Shown piece by piece: positions 24,301 through 34,523 of a DNA stretch of 64,000 bases. The stretch's first letter is position 1. Every line of letters starts with the position of its first letter. The notes beneath the pieces were generated by a model. The model searched no databases. It was given only the letters and a program-made list of their open reading frames with translations, and was not told the origin of the DNA. The position numbers and the translations under genes are program-made. The DNA is from Fulvia fulva (taxonomy: Eukaryota > Ascomycota > Dothideomycetes > Mycosphaerellales > Mycosphaerellaceae): contig NC_063014.1 of NCBI RefSeq assembly GCF_020509005.1, positions 3,224,001 to 3,288,000 of the forward strand. Reading direction: 5' to 3'.

Positions 24301-27300
24301 TAGGACCCTATATAGGGCCCCTCCTTCTCTATCCTAGCGCTATAATCGCCTAGTGGCCCGGTTAGCGACCCCGAGGCTAAGGCGCGTCTAGTAGCTAGTA
24401 AGTTCTTCCCGCCCCTAGCCGAGGCTAATCTAAGCGATATAAATAGCTCTACTCCCTAGCCGCTAGTATCGCGGTCTAATAGGAGGTGTCCGAGGGAGAT
24501 GTTACCGCTATACTTAGGAAGTTACCGGCGAAAAAAGCCCCGGGGCCGGATAGGATCCTAAACTAGCTACTAAAGAAGTATAGAGATCAACTAGCCCTAG
24601 TAGTCGTAGCGATCTTTAACGCCTATCTATAGACCGGATACTATCCGATAGTATTTAAACAATCGACGATAGGAGTCCTACGTAAGCCGTAAAAGGAAGA
24701 CTATACGTAGGTAAAGTCGTACCGCCTAATTACGCTCCTTAATACTCTTAGGAAGGTGCTTAAGAAGCTAGTTATAACGAGACTCTCCGAGGCGGTAGAG
24801 GAACTCCCTACTCCCGGACACCTAGATAGGTACGCGCCTATAGCGATCGACGCTATCCGCGATAGAACTTATTACCTCTTAGGTAAAGGCTATCTAGTAT
24901 AAGAATAGGGACAAGGTAGTACCCTTACTTAGTCTAGACATATCGGGAGCCTTCGACTACGTGTTATACCCGCGGCTACTCTATTTCCTAAGGTCGAAAG
25001 GACTTATAAGTAGCTTATTAACTTCGTACGGTCCTATCTCTAAAACTATAGCACGTCGATCCTAGTCGGTTAGTATAAAAGCCTATTTCAAGTAGTCTAT
25101 ACTAGAATCCCGTAAGGCTTAACGCTAGTACCTATTCTATTCCTCTTCTTTATAGCGACGCTACTCCTAGCCCTAGAATCCCAGAACACCGCTACGAGCG
25201 GCTTCGTAGACGACACGAACATCCTAGCGTAGTCTTCCTCGACTAAGGAGAACTATAGGCTACTAGAAGAGAAGTATAAGATCTACGAGGACTAGGCTAG
25301 GAGGTACGGGGCTCGGTTTGCCCTAGAAAATTACAATCTAATACACTTTACGCGCCGGCTACGGTTCTACAATATATAAGCTTCTATCTAGATATAGGGG
25401 CATACGACTAACCCGGCAAATCAGCTTAGGATCCTCGGACTATAGGTAGACCCGGCGCTACGGTAGAGGAAGTACGTATAGGTAATATTACGGAAAGCTA
25501 AACAGAATATAGCATTATACTAGAGGCTTACTACGTCTATATAGGGGGCGGACTTCCGGTAGTTACGACTTCTATATACGGCTATTATACGGCTAGTCCT
25601 TACCTATAGTAGCTAAGTATAGTCCTTAGGCGAGAGGGCCTACCTATTAAAGGGACTCGTCGCGCCGCTAGTAAAGATCTAAGACTAATACCTAAGGAAG
25701 GTCACCGGGGTATATAAGTCGATACTAATAAGGATACTTAAGTACGAGACCGCTATACCGCCGATCGACCTATATATCTAGGGACTACGGACCTCCTACT
25801 TAGGCCAGTCGGTATAGTACCTAGTATAGAAGGTCATCGCTAGTATAGTCGTAAGGGCCCGCGAATTAGTACTAGCGTATAAGGGCATTCGACCCGGAAA
25901 CGAGCCGAACTACCGGGTAAGGGACGAATAGCTATTAATACGATAGGAAGGTAAGAAATCGTTTATAGAGCAACTATAGAAAGAGAGGTAGAACAACTAG
26001 GGTATAGGGTATAGTAGACGCCCTTAGCTAGCGGGATAACCTAAGGAATAGTTAGCTACGAAATCCGCGGTTAAGTACCCCCCGAAGCTTATCTACTACC
26101 GCCTTATAAGGGTATAGAGTAGTATAGTAACCTAATTACAAAGCGAACATATCGGCCTCTAGGAGTACCTATTATAGAGGAAGGTTCTAGAATATACGAA
26201 TACTAGCTACCCCTACGGCTATTACTCCTAGAACGTACGGTACGTACTCCTCGTCTATCCGAGGTAGTCGCTAGGAAGGGGGGAGTAGATAGTAAAGGCG
26301 AGGAACCGGACGATTAGGGCACTTCTTAATAACGTTAAGGACCTACGGCGTATTACGAACTAGATACTAGAGAAGGGCTAGCTAGAATAGTACCGCCTAG
26401 TAGGAGTAGTATAGGAAGAGATAATACGGCGTAGCGCGACGAGACCGGCTAGGAGCGGGGGCTAACGGGGTAGTAATATAGACTACGTACGTTTAGAGGG
26501 AAAGCTAATCTAGATAAGGAGTAGTCGGGGGCGGGAAGGGTTTTTACCTATTTGGGTTTCCCTTTATATATAATAATAGATATATACCTATATAGGCCGA
26601 ATAGGGTCCTAGAATAGGGGAATGATAAATCTATCTATCTATCTATATATTGCCCGTTTACGGCCTACCGGAGGTGGTTGTAAGCGATAGAGGTACGTAA
26701 TTCGTTAGCGCGCTCTTCCGTAGACTCTACGTAAGGCTTAGTATCTACTAAAATCTTTTTATAGCCTTCTATCTAGAAACGGATAGGCAATTAGAACGTA
26801 TAAACTAAGTACTCGAATAGTATATCCGCGCCTATACTAACTATTAATAAGATAACTAGGTCGAGTTACTACCTAACGCCGAGTTCGCCCTTAATAATTA
26901 CGAGTCTATAAGTACCGGAATGACTCTATTCTTCGCCGACTCTAGCCGCTACCCGCGGATAGAGTTTAGTAGCCTAGCTAAACTATAAGTTATAGCTCGG
27001 GAAGTACCTAACGTCGAGGCCGCTAACGCGTTAGTTAATAATATATAAGACACTTAAGTATAAATACGGCGGGTGCTCGAGTCTCTACGCCGCGACCGTC
27101 TAGACGAGATACGCGACGTATATACCTTTACGTAAGTACGAACGGCCGACGCCGTAAATACTCGGCGAGCGCTAGCGCCTACCTACTAGCCTAACAATAT
27201 AGTTCTATTAGATGCCCGTGACGTTAAGACTATACGCCTAAGTAAGAAACTCGATTATAAGTTCCTTAGACCGTTTAGAGTCGTTAGGGCCGTAGGTAGA

Positions 27301-27680
27301 CGCTCGTATAAACTCGAACTTAGCGATAGGATACAAATCTATAACGTGTTATATACGAGTAAGTTACGCCGCGTAGTAACCGAAGGGATGCCTAGATAAC
27401 GTAGACTACTACTAGCGCCCGTAATTGTCGAACGCGAAGGCTAGGTACCGGAGGAATACAAAGTAGAGGATCTAGTAGATTCTAAGATTAGGTATAACGA
27501 TATATAGTATATAGTTATATAGAATGATCGTACGCGGAGCTAGGCTAAGTAGTTAGCCGTACTACCTAGATATAAAGAACTCGTAATCGCGTTCTACTAG
27601 CGATACCTAGACAAACCTAAGCCTACCTTCGACGGACTCGATTAGCTAGTAACTTAATACGGGCTAGCGCTAATCCTCGG
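21335..27680 (+). mobile_element. Gypsy-D: integrase and chromodomain fragment split by a LINE, RIPed
   Basis: The plus frame from about 21335 reads as a Gypsy integrase (VDFIVDLP near 21490, TDILTKRV near 21570). It breaks at 21658 and resumes at 26658 with YGLPEVVVSDRGTQFVS, the second acidic motif of the same catalytic core. It continues through the integrase C-terminus (near 26850-27350, ending YKLELSD...YNVLYTSKLR) and a chromodomain-like end (YKVEDLVDSKIR near 27460). The insertion point carries a 14-bp duplication. No LTR was found; gag, protease and RT are absent, so this is a truncated copy. Confidence 0.75.
21659..26643 (+). mobile_element. LINE-alpha copy 1, near full length (Tad1-like), RIPed
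   Basis: 4985 bp, flanked by perfect 14-bp direct repeats TATATATTGCCCGT (21645-21658 and 26644-26657). Plus-strand ORF1 (about 21850-23100) has CCHC knuckle remains near 22690-22860. ORF2 contains an endonuclease (about 23180-23880, with GDFNIYYPSQ, family form GDFNxHHPxW), a reverse transcriptase (about 24490-25330, with PAKKAPGPDRI, GFVDDTNILA near 25200-25235) and an RNase H region (about 25900-26350). The 3' end is a run of ATCT repeats rather than poly(A). Stops are mainly CAG/CAA turned to TAG/TAA. Two further copies lie at 52671 and 61437. Confidence 0.9.
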
Positions 27681-27689
27681 ACCGTATAT

Positions 27690-29840
27690 ATAGATAGATA
27701 GATTATTCATTCGCCTGTTTTAGTGCCCTATAGCCTATATAGGTCTCTCGCTATTTAGGTCTATTTATATAGGTAGGAAACCCGATTAACGGATAAAAAC
27801 CTCCTCGTCTTTGCCCTCCTCGTTCTTTCCTATCTTGTCCTTTCGTTCTCCTTCCTTTAGGGTACGCTAGTATTATAGTTATTACCCTATAACTACCTTG
27901 CCCGTAACCCTAGTAATGTCCTCCTCTCGATTCCCTTTCTCCCTTCTGTTTCCCCGGCTCTTCTCTCTCTTACCCTCCTCTCTATCCACCTTTCCGTTTC
28001 TACTACTAGGGAGAATTGCTCTAGGTAGTCCTCGTTAAGGATCTATCTTGTCACTCTCCTTATATCTTGTCTGTTCTAGATAATAGCCTAGTATTGCCTG
28101 TCTCTTGCCTTCGCCCTCTACTAGCTTCTCCCTTTTACCCACTTAGTACAGTTTAGCACTATATACTCCGGGTTTTAGGATAGGTAGCTATAGGGGTAAC
28201 GTTTGAAATCGTATCCTAGGACTCTTCTTTAGTACAAGTATGCTCTTAGCCTAATGTACTTAGAGCGAATCTAGATAGCTATACTTGCTTCCGCCCTCTT
28301 TAGGTCTTTATAGATAAGGTAGTTATACCTCCCGAAGGTCCTAGCCGCTAGTAGGGCTCCTAGCCTTACCGGTTTTTGGTTCTAACGCGTTTCCTATAGG
28401 TGACCTACGATCCTTTCTACTTAGCTTTGCTTCTTTTTCCCTTTGTCCCCTATATTAGCTTGCTCCCTTAGAGCTTCTCTCTGTTCAAGGGCTACTAGGA
28501 TTTCCTATAATGTTTTTAGGTCTACTTCCTTCTATAGGATTATATATAGCCGGTTAGGTCTTCTCCTCCTCTCCTACTAGGTTCTTATCCTTTAAGGAGC
28601 TACTTAGATAGTTCCCTAGGCTAGGTATACTAATGTCTTCTCTACGTATTAACACCTTATGCCCTAGAGGTACTCCCTAATAGGGGCTGTACCTGATTCC
28701 ATTTCTATTGTCCTATAAGGGGTTGACTTATATACCCCTAGTACTCTCTTTAGGTAGGCTACCTACGCTCTATTAAGGGGGTCTTTAATTCTCTTCGGGA
28801 TGTGTTTTTCCGCTACCTAAATTGCTGCTCTATATAGTATTACGGGCTTGATAATGGCCTTGTACATAGTCTAGGCCTTTATAAAGGTCGCCCCCTAGGT
28901 TAACGTAGTGAGTATCTCGATTAATTGTCTATTAGTGTCCGCTCTCGCTTACGCCTTCTTCACTTATAGTCCCTAGCTAAGTTTCGGGTCTAGCTATATC
29001 CTAAGGACTCTAAGTTCCCTTATAGGATAGGTCTCGAACCCCTAGATTTTTACTAGTACTACTAAGTTATGTTTTGTCTTTGCCTTACTAAAATGGATAA
29101 GTTAGTACTTATCCGGTACGAATTTTGCCCTATACTCTCTTGCCCACTTTTTGTATTGTCTATGTCTCTCCTCTAGGAGTACGTAGTTTTCCTCTATAGA
29201 CCCCGACTACGCTAGGATATTTATGTTATCTACGAACCCCGATACTAAGGTATTTACTATTTCTAGGAGTAGGGTCAGGTCGGCTATAAAGAGGAGGAAC
29301 AGAATTAGGGAGAGTATAGAGCCCTATAGGATGCCCGTATTCGTAATTAGGGTCTACGGGGCTTTAAAGGACCCTAGAAGGATCTAGGTTGTTCTGTCCT
29401 TAAGGAATAACTATATAAAGTATACTATCTAGGCTAGGATACTTTTTATTCTAAGGATATATAGGAGCCTTACGTAGGACACGTTATCGAAAGCCCCTAA
29501 TATGTCTAGTAAAAGTAGTAAGGCTACCTTATTGTTACTATAGTGCTAGATATATCTAATTTGCTCTATAATCAGTTCGACTACTATAAGGGTAGATCTC
29601 TTTTGTCTCCCCCCTATTTACGTTACCGGGAGGAGGTTATGTTCTTCTACTATTCCGGTAAGCCTTATAGCTACGACCTTCTCTAGGAGCTTCCCTAGTA
29701 TATTTAGTAACGCAATTGGTCTATATGACTTTAACTTAGTATAGTCTTCCTTTTAGGGTTTCCTTAGGACGTAAGTTAGTAATTGCCTAAAGGCCTTTAG
29801 GCAATGCCCCTACTTTATATACTAGTAAGGAAGGAATCGT
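27690..29840 (-). mobile_element. LINE-beta, 5'-truncated, minus strand, RIPed
   Basis: Minus-strand reading gives a reverse transcriptase: LRKPQKEDYTKLKSYRPIAL near 29700-29770, GGRQKRST near 29600, LLLDILGAFDNVSY near 29480, GILQGSILSLILFLLFIADL near 29270-29330 and GFVDNINILA near 29215-29245. The 3' end at 27690-27715 is tatatagatagatagatt, the reverse complement of the ATCT-repeat tail of LINE-alpha, but the body sequence differs. Coding stops near 29840, inside the RT, so the 5' part is missing. Target duplications could not be defined. Confidence 0.75.
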
Positions 29841-31054
29841 ATTTAGTAAGCTAGCTACGAGATAAGGTAACAAGTCTTAACCGCGCTTTCCTACTTATCT
29901 AGTACTACCGTATAGCCTCTTTTCGAGAGGTTAGCCCGGAGCAAAAGCTTCCCTCTACGCCCTCCCTCCCTATTTACTCCTTAAGCCAATATCTACCTCT
30001 ATAGGCCTAAGCCCTTTAGTGCTCTCTATTGACCGACATACGCATCCGTCCTCTCGGGCTATATAGATAGTGTTAGCCGTCGCTACTAGTATATACTACG
30101 CCCTAGGTTTCGACGCCCTTCGCGTTACCGTAGCCTATCTCTAGAAAGCGGCTGTCTATACCTCGTAGGTTTGCTCGGGGCATACACTACGCCGGGTAGC
30201 GTACTCCTTACGTTTCTACCTACTAACTAATATAAAGTTCCTTATTACCCTACCCTCGATCCTCCCCGATTATAGAACTAATCTACTTATATTATACGTC
30301 TTTTCCCCGTCCTAATAGCCGTCTTTTCCTTGCTAAGGCTATCGTCTTTTCCTCGTCGTAATCTACTATATTAGACTAGGTGCGTTATATAGCGGGATAG
30401 GCAGTGCCTTAGGCAAAACCCTCGTTCCTATACTAGGTGTTTAATAGGCCCTTATAGGCTTAGTCGCGTGTCTACCTACCTACCGTATTGCGCGCTAGTA
30501 AACACTAGATTGTTTCGTAGTCCGCTCGACGCCGTCGTATAGTCCGCTTAGTTGTTATTCTATAGTCCGCTCGTCTAATGTTCGTCGCTTAGCCCGCTCG
30601 TTTTACGGTCTCCGGAGGTGAAAATTCTATACTTATACTAGAGGTGTCCTATCGAGTATATAGGCTACGGTTCCGCGCCCTTCTTATACGTAGAAAGAAG
30701 AGGGACTCGCTCCCGACACGAGTACACGCTCGTCGGATAGTTTTTATACCCGTTTTACTAGTAGTCCTCTATTCGCCGCGGCTTCGCCTACGTTACGCGC
30801 CCGTCGCGCCTACGACGCTCTAGCGTAAGAATACTTAGCTCTCTCGTAGCAAGACGAGAGGTTCGTAGCCGACACTACGTATAGGTAATTCTCGTCGTCG
30901 ACCGACCGTATATATAAATATAGTATAACTATAGCTTCCTCGATAAAGCTCTCGAAACTAGTACCGGTATTAGTACTAGCGATAGCCCTCTATACGCTCC
31001 GAGTATTAAATATAGAAACGTCGTAGGAGCTCCTTATTCGAGGAGGGGGGGTAC
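29841..31054. other. RIPed filler ending in a Gypsy-like polypurine tract
   Basis: No conserved domain could be read in 29841-30640. From about 30640 a plus frame with few stops runs into a tract aggagggggggtac at 31040-31054. That is the same layout as the pol end/polypurine tract/LTR junction at 900-915. It is probably the 3' end of another Gypsy element whose body is lost. Four spaced copies of TAG[TC]CCGCT[CT][GA] occur at 30518-30600. Confidence 0.45.
30518..30600. repeat. Four spaced copies of TAGYCCGCTYR
   Basis: TAGTCCGCTCG at 30518, TAGTCCGCTTA at 30540, TAGTCCGCTCG at 30563 and TAGCCCGCTCG at 30590, spaced 22-27 bp. The last copy equals the core of the duplicated motif in the Fot1/pogo terminal repeats at 31.4 and 61.2 kb (TAGCCCGCTCG). 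The role is unknown; it may be a degraded transposon terminus. Confidence 0.5.
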
Positions 31055-31252
31055 TGTTACGAGACAGCCCTTTTTACGAACTGCCTCGTAATATAGCATC
31101 GTCGGCCGTACGCCCGCGCGCTAGCGGCCGCTAGTACCCGCTAGCTCGATTCGCGCGACTTTATCTTCTCGCGCTTCTCGCGCTCTCTTAGATAGCTCGC
31201 GTAACTATATATATCTTTGCCCGACCCTATTATAGTACTATCGCCCGTAATA
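31055..31252 (+). repeat. 3' or solo LTR of a Gypsy-like element
   Basis: Starts TGTTACGAGA directly after a polypurine tract and ends CGCCCGTAATA (RIPed from ...TAACA), 198 bp. The end resembles that of the Gypsy-C LTR (ACCCGTAATA). No partner was found in the window. Confidence 0.55.
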
Positions 31253-31360
31253 AGTATCTAAAAAACTTCTAAATAGTTATATTTAGAGCCTAAATACTTA
31301 GATTTCTAAAATACCTTTTACTAGCCGTATTTAGATTATAAAAGGTTTAGATTATAGTTA

Positions 31361-31682
31361 ACGTGCTTTACTACCGAGCGGGCTATACTGCCGAGCGGGC
31401 CACTTTTACTAAGAACTGTACTACTTCTATAGATATAGCTATATAACTACTATTATAGCGTGTATTGTCTTTAAACGAGGCCAAACTGACCTTAGCTGTC
31501 TAGGCTACGAAACGCGACGCGACAATTACGAATCGACTTGCTATAAAGGTATACGACGCGTCTCGAACTATACTAGGGTATTGATTAAATAGACGACCTC
31601 CTCGGGGTGACTACGAGCCTAATTCGAAGAAGCTTATAGAGCTAGAAGAGAGGGTAATACTTGAGTATATACTCGAATTTAG
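31361..31682 (+). mobile_element. Fot1/pogo DNA transposon, 5' fragment
   Basis: Starts ACGTGCTTTACTACCG after a TA dinucleotide. The sequence corresponds (inverted) to 60940-61258, including the terminal repeat with the doubled ACCGAGCGGGC motif. A plus frame at about 31550-31680 reads as the pipsqueak-type HTH of pogo transposases (KVYDASRTILGY, LNRRPPRGDYEPNSKKL, EERVILEYILEF). Homology stops just before the RGFP-type motif, so only the first about 320 bp remain. This fragment keeps several CpA and TpG sites, unlike its surroundings. Confidence 0.8.
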
Positions 31683-31708
31683 CTTCTAAAATAGTATTTA
31701 GCTAGAAG

Positions 31709-31782
31709 TATCAGGTTATATCAATATCAGGTTATATTAATATCAGATTATGTAAATACTAGATTATATAAATACTAGATTT
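31709..31782. repeat. 16-bp tandem repeat at the left border of the gene island
   Basis: About 4.6 copies of a 16-bp unit, consensus TATCAGGTTATATTAA. Copies 1-3 keep TATCAG while later ones read TACTAG. It lies directly between the RIPed element block and the unmutated gene island, with the first ordinary-composition DNA following at about 31783. Confidence 0.85.
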
Positions 31783-32270
31783 CCTTCCTCTCTACATTCC
31801 TAGAACAGGGAGAGATATTCAAAATGTCCGCCCTTCCTCTACTAAGAAGTCCCAAACTCAGAGGACTTATATCCTGAAAATGTCAAGAATAGTGGCGAAG
31901 TGTGATATGAGAATGTTGCGGACTATCGCGATGGGGCGCTGGTCAGGAGTATGAAGAGTGACTAGGAAATGGTCGAAGAGGAGGTGAGCGAGGCAAGGGA
32001 GAGGCTGTGAGGATGCTTGTGGAGAAGTCTGGAAGGAAGGAAAATGCGTAAGGTTATCGGGTTTCGAAATATAGCTATCTGAAGGCGGCCTTTGCCATTG
32101 AAAGATTCTTGCTAGATTAGGGGCAGTCAGCAGTCTGCACGCCCAAGACCAAAGTCAGTCACGCCATGGCGTGGGGTTCGTGTCATGATTTTGGATAATC
32201 ATGTCAGTAGACTAATCACTGACCATTCTCAACGACCGACCAAGTACACCATACATACCTTTCCACGCCC
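31783..32270. other. Spacer at the left end of the gene island
   Basis: Ordinary base composition with CpA and TpG restored. It is the 3' flank of the minus-strand gene that ends at 32271. I see no domain, repeat or RNA gene here. Confidence 0.6.
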
Positions 32271-33224
32271 TCACCCACCAACAACACTAGGCACTACAAC
32301 TTTCTCATCCTTCCACGTCACCAACCCCTTCTGCTGTCTCTCCCACCACCACAATCTCTCCATCCGGCGATGTTCCTCACTGCCCTCTTCCATGAAGTGC
32401 CAGCCACGGTATATCTTGTCGACCTTAAGATACAGATCGAAGACCTCCGCATCTGGCCTCCTCGCATCCAGCCCATGCTCTTGTGCCGACATGTTACGAT
32501 GACGATGCACTTCCAAAGTCTTCAAAGCCGGTAGTTCTAGCATTCTCACCAGGCACTTGTCCAGCTCGAACGGATGCGGTGACTGCGGATATCGGTGGGT
32601 TGCTGATGGTTGCTCCTGCGGCCATTGTACGAAGAGCTTGACGGTGAAGTTCTTGAGATTCGGAGTCTTTGCTGCGAGTTCTTTGAGCCAGGCGTTATGA
32701 TTCTTGAGCTCGTCCCAGACTTGACACGACAGCGGATGGCCAGGTATGCGCTCGCAGACTTCGCACACTGCGAGGAGAATGGTATCGATTCGGGTCAGAT
32801 TTTGGGCGAGGTGAGGATGCAATGGAGGTGCTGTTAAGCCGTTGTTCGCGTCGAAGAAGTCAATTAGTACGAGGGTTGTTGTTGTCCAGAATGATTTCTT
32901 GTACTCTTCAGCCAGCCTTTCTTTGCATTTGGTAAGGTTGAGCCAGGGCGCGTTGTGAATGACAGCTATTGTAGTACCCCGGTATTCGCGTTTGATGGCT
33001 TTGGTGTGTGGGCGGGTCTCGTCTTTGCAGTGGCTGTAGACGAAATCACGGATCTCCTGGGGGCAGTCGAAAAGGTTGCGTGGTGGTGGTGGTAGCGGTG
33101 GTGGTGATGGTTGGCGCATTTGCTGTGCGTTACTTGGCCAGTCTGCCCATGATGCCCTGGCCTCGTCGAAATCCCTCTTGCAAGGAATAGCAGGTTGAGC
33201 GGAGCGCGTCGACGTTCCAGACAT
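32271..33224 (-). CDS. 2EXR/F-box-like protein, hypothetical
   Basis: A single-exon frame of 317 residues from the ATG at 33224. I chose this start because its context (TCACCATGTCTGG) is close to the fungal consensus; the frame stays open to another ATG at 33374, which would add 50 basic residues. A poly-proline run (PPPLPPPP) at about residues 43-50 precedes NLFDCPQEIRDFVYSHC at about residues 49-65. That is a diverged form of the (F)FDLPxELRDxIY motif that opens 2EXR/F-box-like fungal proteins. The rest resembles the leucine-rich, helix-rich body of this family. It belongs to the same broad family as the plus-strand cluster at 39.6-46.3 kb but is clearly more diverged. The function is unknown. 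Confidence 0.7.
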   Translation of the reverse strand: MSGTSTRSAQPAIPCKRDFDEARASWADWPSNAQQMRQPSPPPLPPPPRNLFDCPQEIRDFVYSHCKDETRPHTKAIKREYRGTTIAVIHNAPWLNLTKCKERLAEEYKKSFWTTTTLVLIDFFDANNGLTAPPLHPHLAQNLTRIDTILLAVCEVCERIPGHPLSCQVWDELKNHNAWLKELAAKTPNLKNFTVKLFVQWPQEQPSATHRYPQSPHPFELDKCLVRMLELPALKTLEVHRHRNMSAQEHGLDARRPDAEVFDLYLKVDKIYRGWHFMEEGSEEHRRMERLWWWERQQKGLVTWKDEKVVVPSVVGG

Positions 33225-33540
33225 GGTGAATCTGTACGCCGTGAGCGGCACAGGCAGGCGCTTCTGCGTGCTCTGGTATACGATTGCACTGTCTACCAGT
33301 GCTTTAGAGAACAACGCCGATTTGCGCTGCGCATCTCGGATTTTCTTCTTCAGCCTGAGAACAAGAGAACCCATGCCAGTGCCATGGTGTTGCAGAATCG
33401 ACGTACGTGCGATTGCGACGAAGGGTAGAATTGCGTCTTGCTAGCAGTACCTATACCACTGGCGAGTGGCTTCGAGTGTTTCAACGCATCTTGGCTGTTC
33501 CGATGCTTTGGGATCTTATCTACCGACCTCAATGTCAGCT
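33225..33540. other. Intergenic, promoter side of the 2EXR-like gene
   Basis: 316 bp between two minus-strand genes. It serves as 5' region of the gene ending at 32271 and 3' region of the DUF423 gene. Short frames here are chance. No distinct motif is recognised. Confidence 0.5.
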
Positions 33541-34068
33541 CTACAGACCAATCGCACGACCTCTGCTTCCAAAGGCAAGTGCGAGCCATCCGCCGATCAA
33601 GCATACGCCTCCAAGTGGCGTAACAGGTCCGAGAAACTTGAGCTCCGGGTTGAGCACGAGGGCATATATGGACCCAGAAAAGCCAACCATGCCTGCCATG
33701 AACCGTCAGCATCTCTTAATCCCACGCCGTAGCATCTCTACATCCCACGCCGTCGAGATCGAACCGACTCACCAGCAGCAAACAGCGACTTCGCATAAAC
33801 ATTCTTCGGCGCCGCCTGCTCAATCACAAGTAGAGCGACGGTATGAATCAACTAACAATCAGGAATCAGTACATCATCATCATCGAAATCATTAAGACTC
33901 CATCAACCGACTCAGGACGTTACATACCTGATAATGCGCCGCCGTGCCCCAACTCGCAATCTTCTCCGGCGCAATACCTCGACTCTTCAAACCATGTGCA
34001 CCAAAGGCTCCAAACGCCACGGAGCTCCCGCCAAAGAGAGCGGCGGTCGTGAACCAAGGAGATGCCAT
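33541..34068 (-). CDS. DUF423/TMEM256-type small membrane protein, three exons
   Basis: I join exons 33928-34068, 33773-33851 and 33541-33692 (minus strand), giving 123 residues. Introns are 76 and 80 bp, with donors GTATGT and GTGAGT and acceptors TTAG and GCAG; phases fit exactly. Exon 1 encodes MASPWFTTAALFGGSSVAFG and then AFGAHGLKSR, the hallmark of DUF423/TMEM256 (bacterial YgdD-like) proteins. Exon 2 encodes LIHTVALLVIEQAAP, and exon 3 the closing hydrophobic helices (GMVGFSGSIYALVL; GGVCLIGGWLALAF). Four hydrophobic segments are expected. Family length is about 110-130 residues, so it is complete. The family's biochemical role is not established. Confidence 0.9.
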
Positions 34069-34523
34069 GATCGTCCTCCTGTTGAGATGGGAGCCTGTCT
34101 CAATTGATGGAGTACTGAATCGAAGTCGACGATAGAATGTTTGTTGATGTTGATGATGAAATAGAAGGTGCAGCACAACGACATCAGGTCGGGAAGCTCG
34201 GACAACATCGGAGGAAGGAAGAGGCCGAGAATGCGAAGACCCAATATACGGCTCAAGATCGTAATTATATACATACAAAGGCACAGCAGCTATGCCGCTA
34301 TGGTCTCATTTCAGATTTTTACATGTACTTGTGGCAGAACTATGGTATCACCCTTCTAGCCTGATCCAGGTCGCATTTGGTATCTCAGACCCGGTATCAA
34401 CCCATTCCATGCCACCCAGCCTTAGAGCTATCATGCCACCCGCTAATTTGGCAATGCCGCTCCTCATGCTACTTGAAGAGCCACCGACAAAAGGTATGTT
34501 TGTGAGAATGCATGTTGAGATGC
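34069..34523. other. Intergenic, TOP1 3' side and DUF423 promoter
   Basis: 455 bp between the TOP1 stop and the DUF423 start codon, both genes on the minus strand. The DUF423 frame stays open upstream to 34284, but that extension does not look like protein of the family. No other gene seen. Confidence 0.5.

Noticed and set aside
29880..29920. ACCGTATA at about 29905 as a target duplication partner for LINE-beta (compare 27683-27690)
   Set aside because: Only 8 bp match, against 14 bp in the other LINE copies, and flanking bases disagree; too weak to claim.
32185..33190. Plus-strand frames opposite the 2EXR-like gene
   Set aside because: Shadows of the minus-strand gene 32271-33224.
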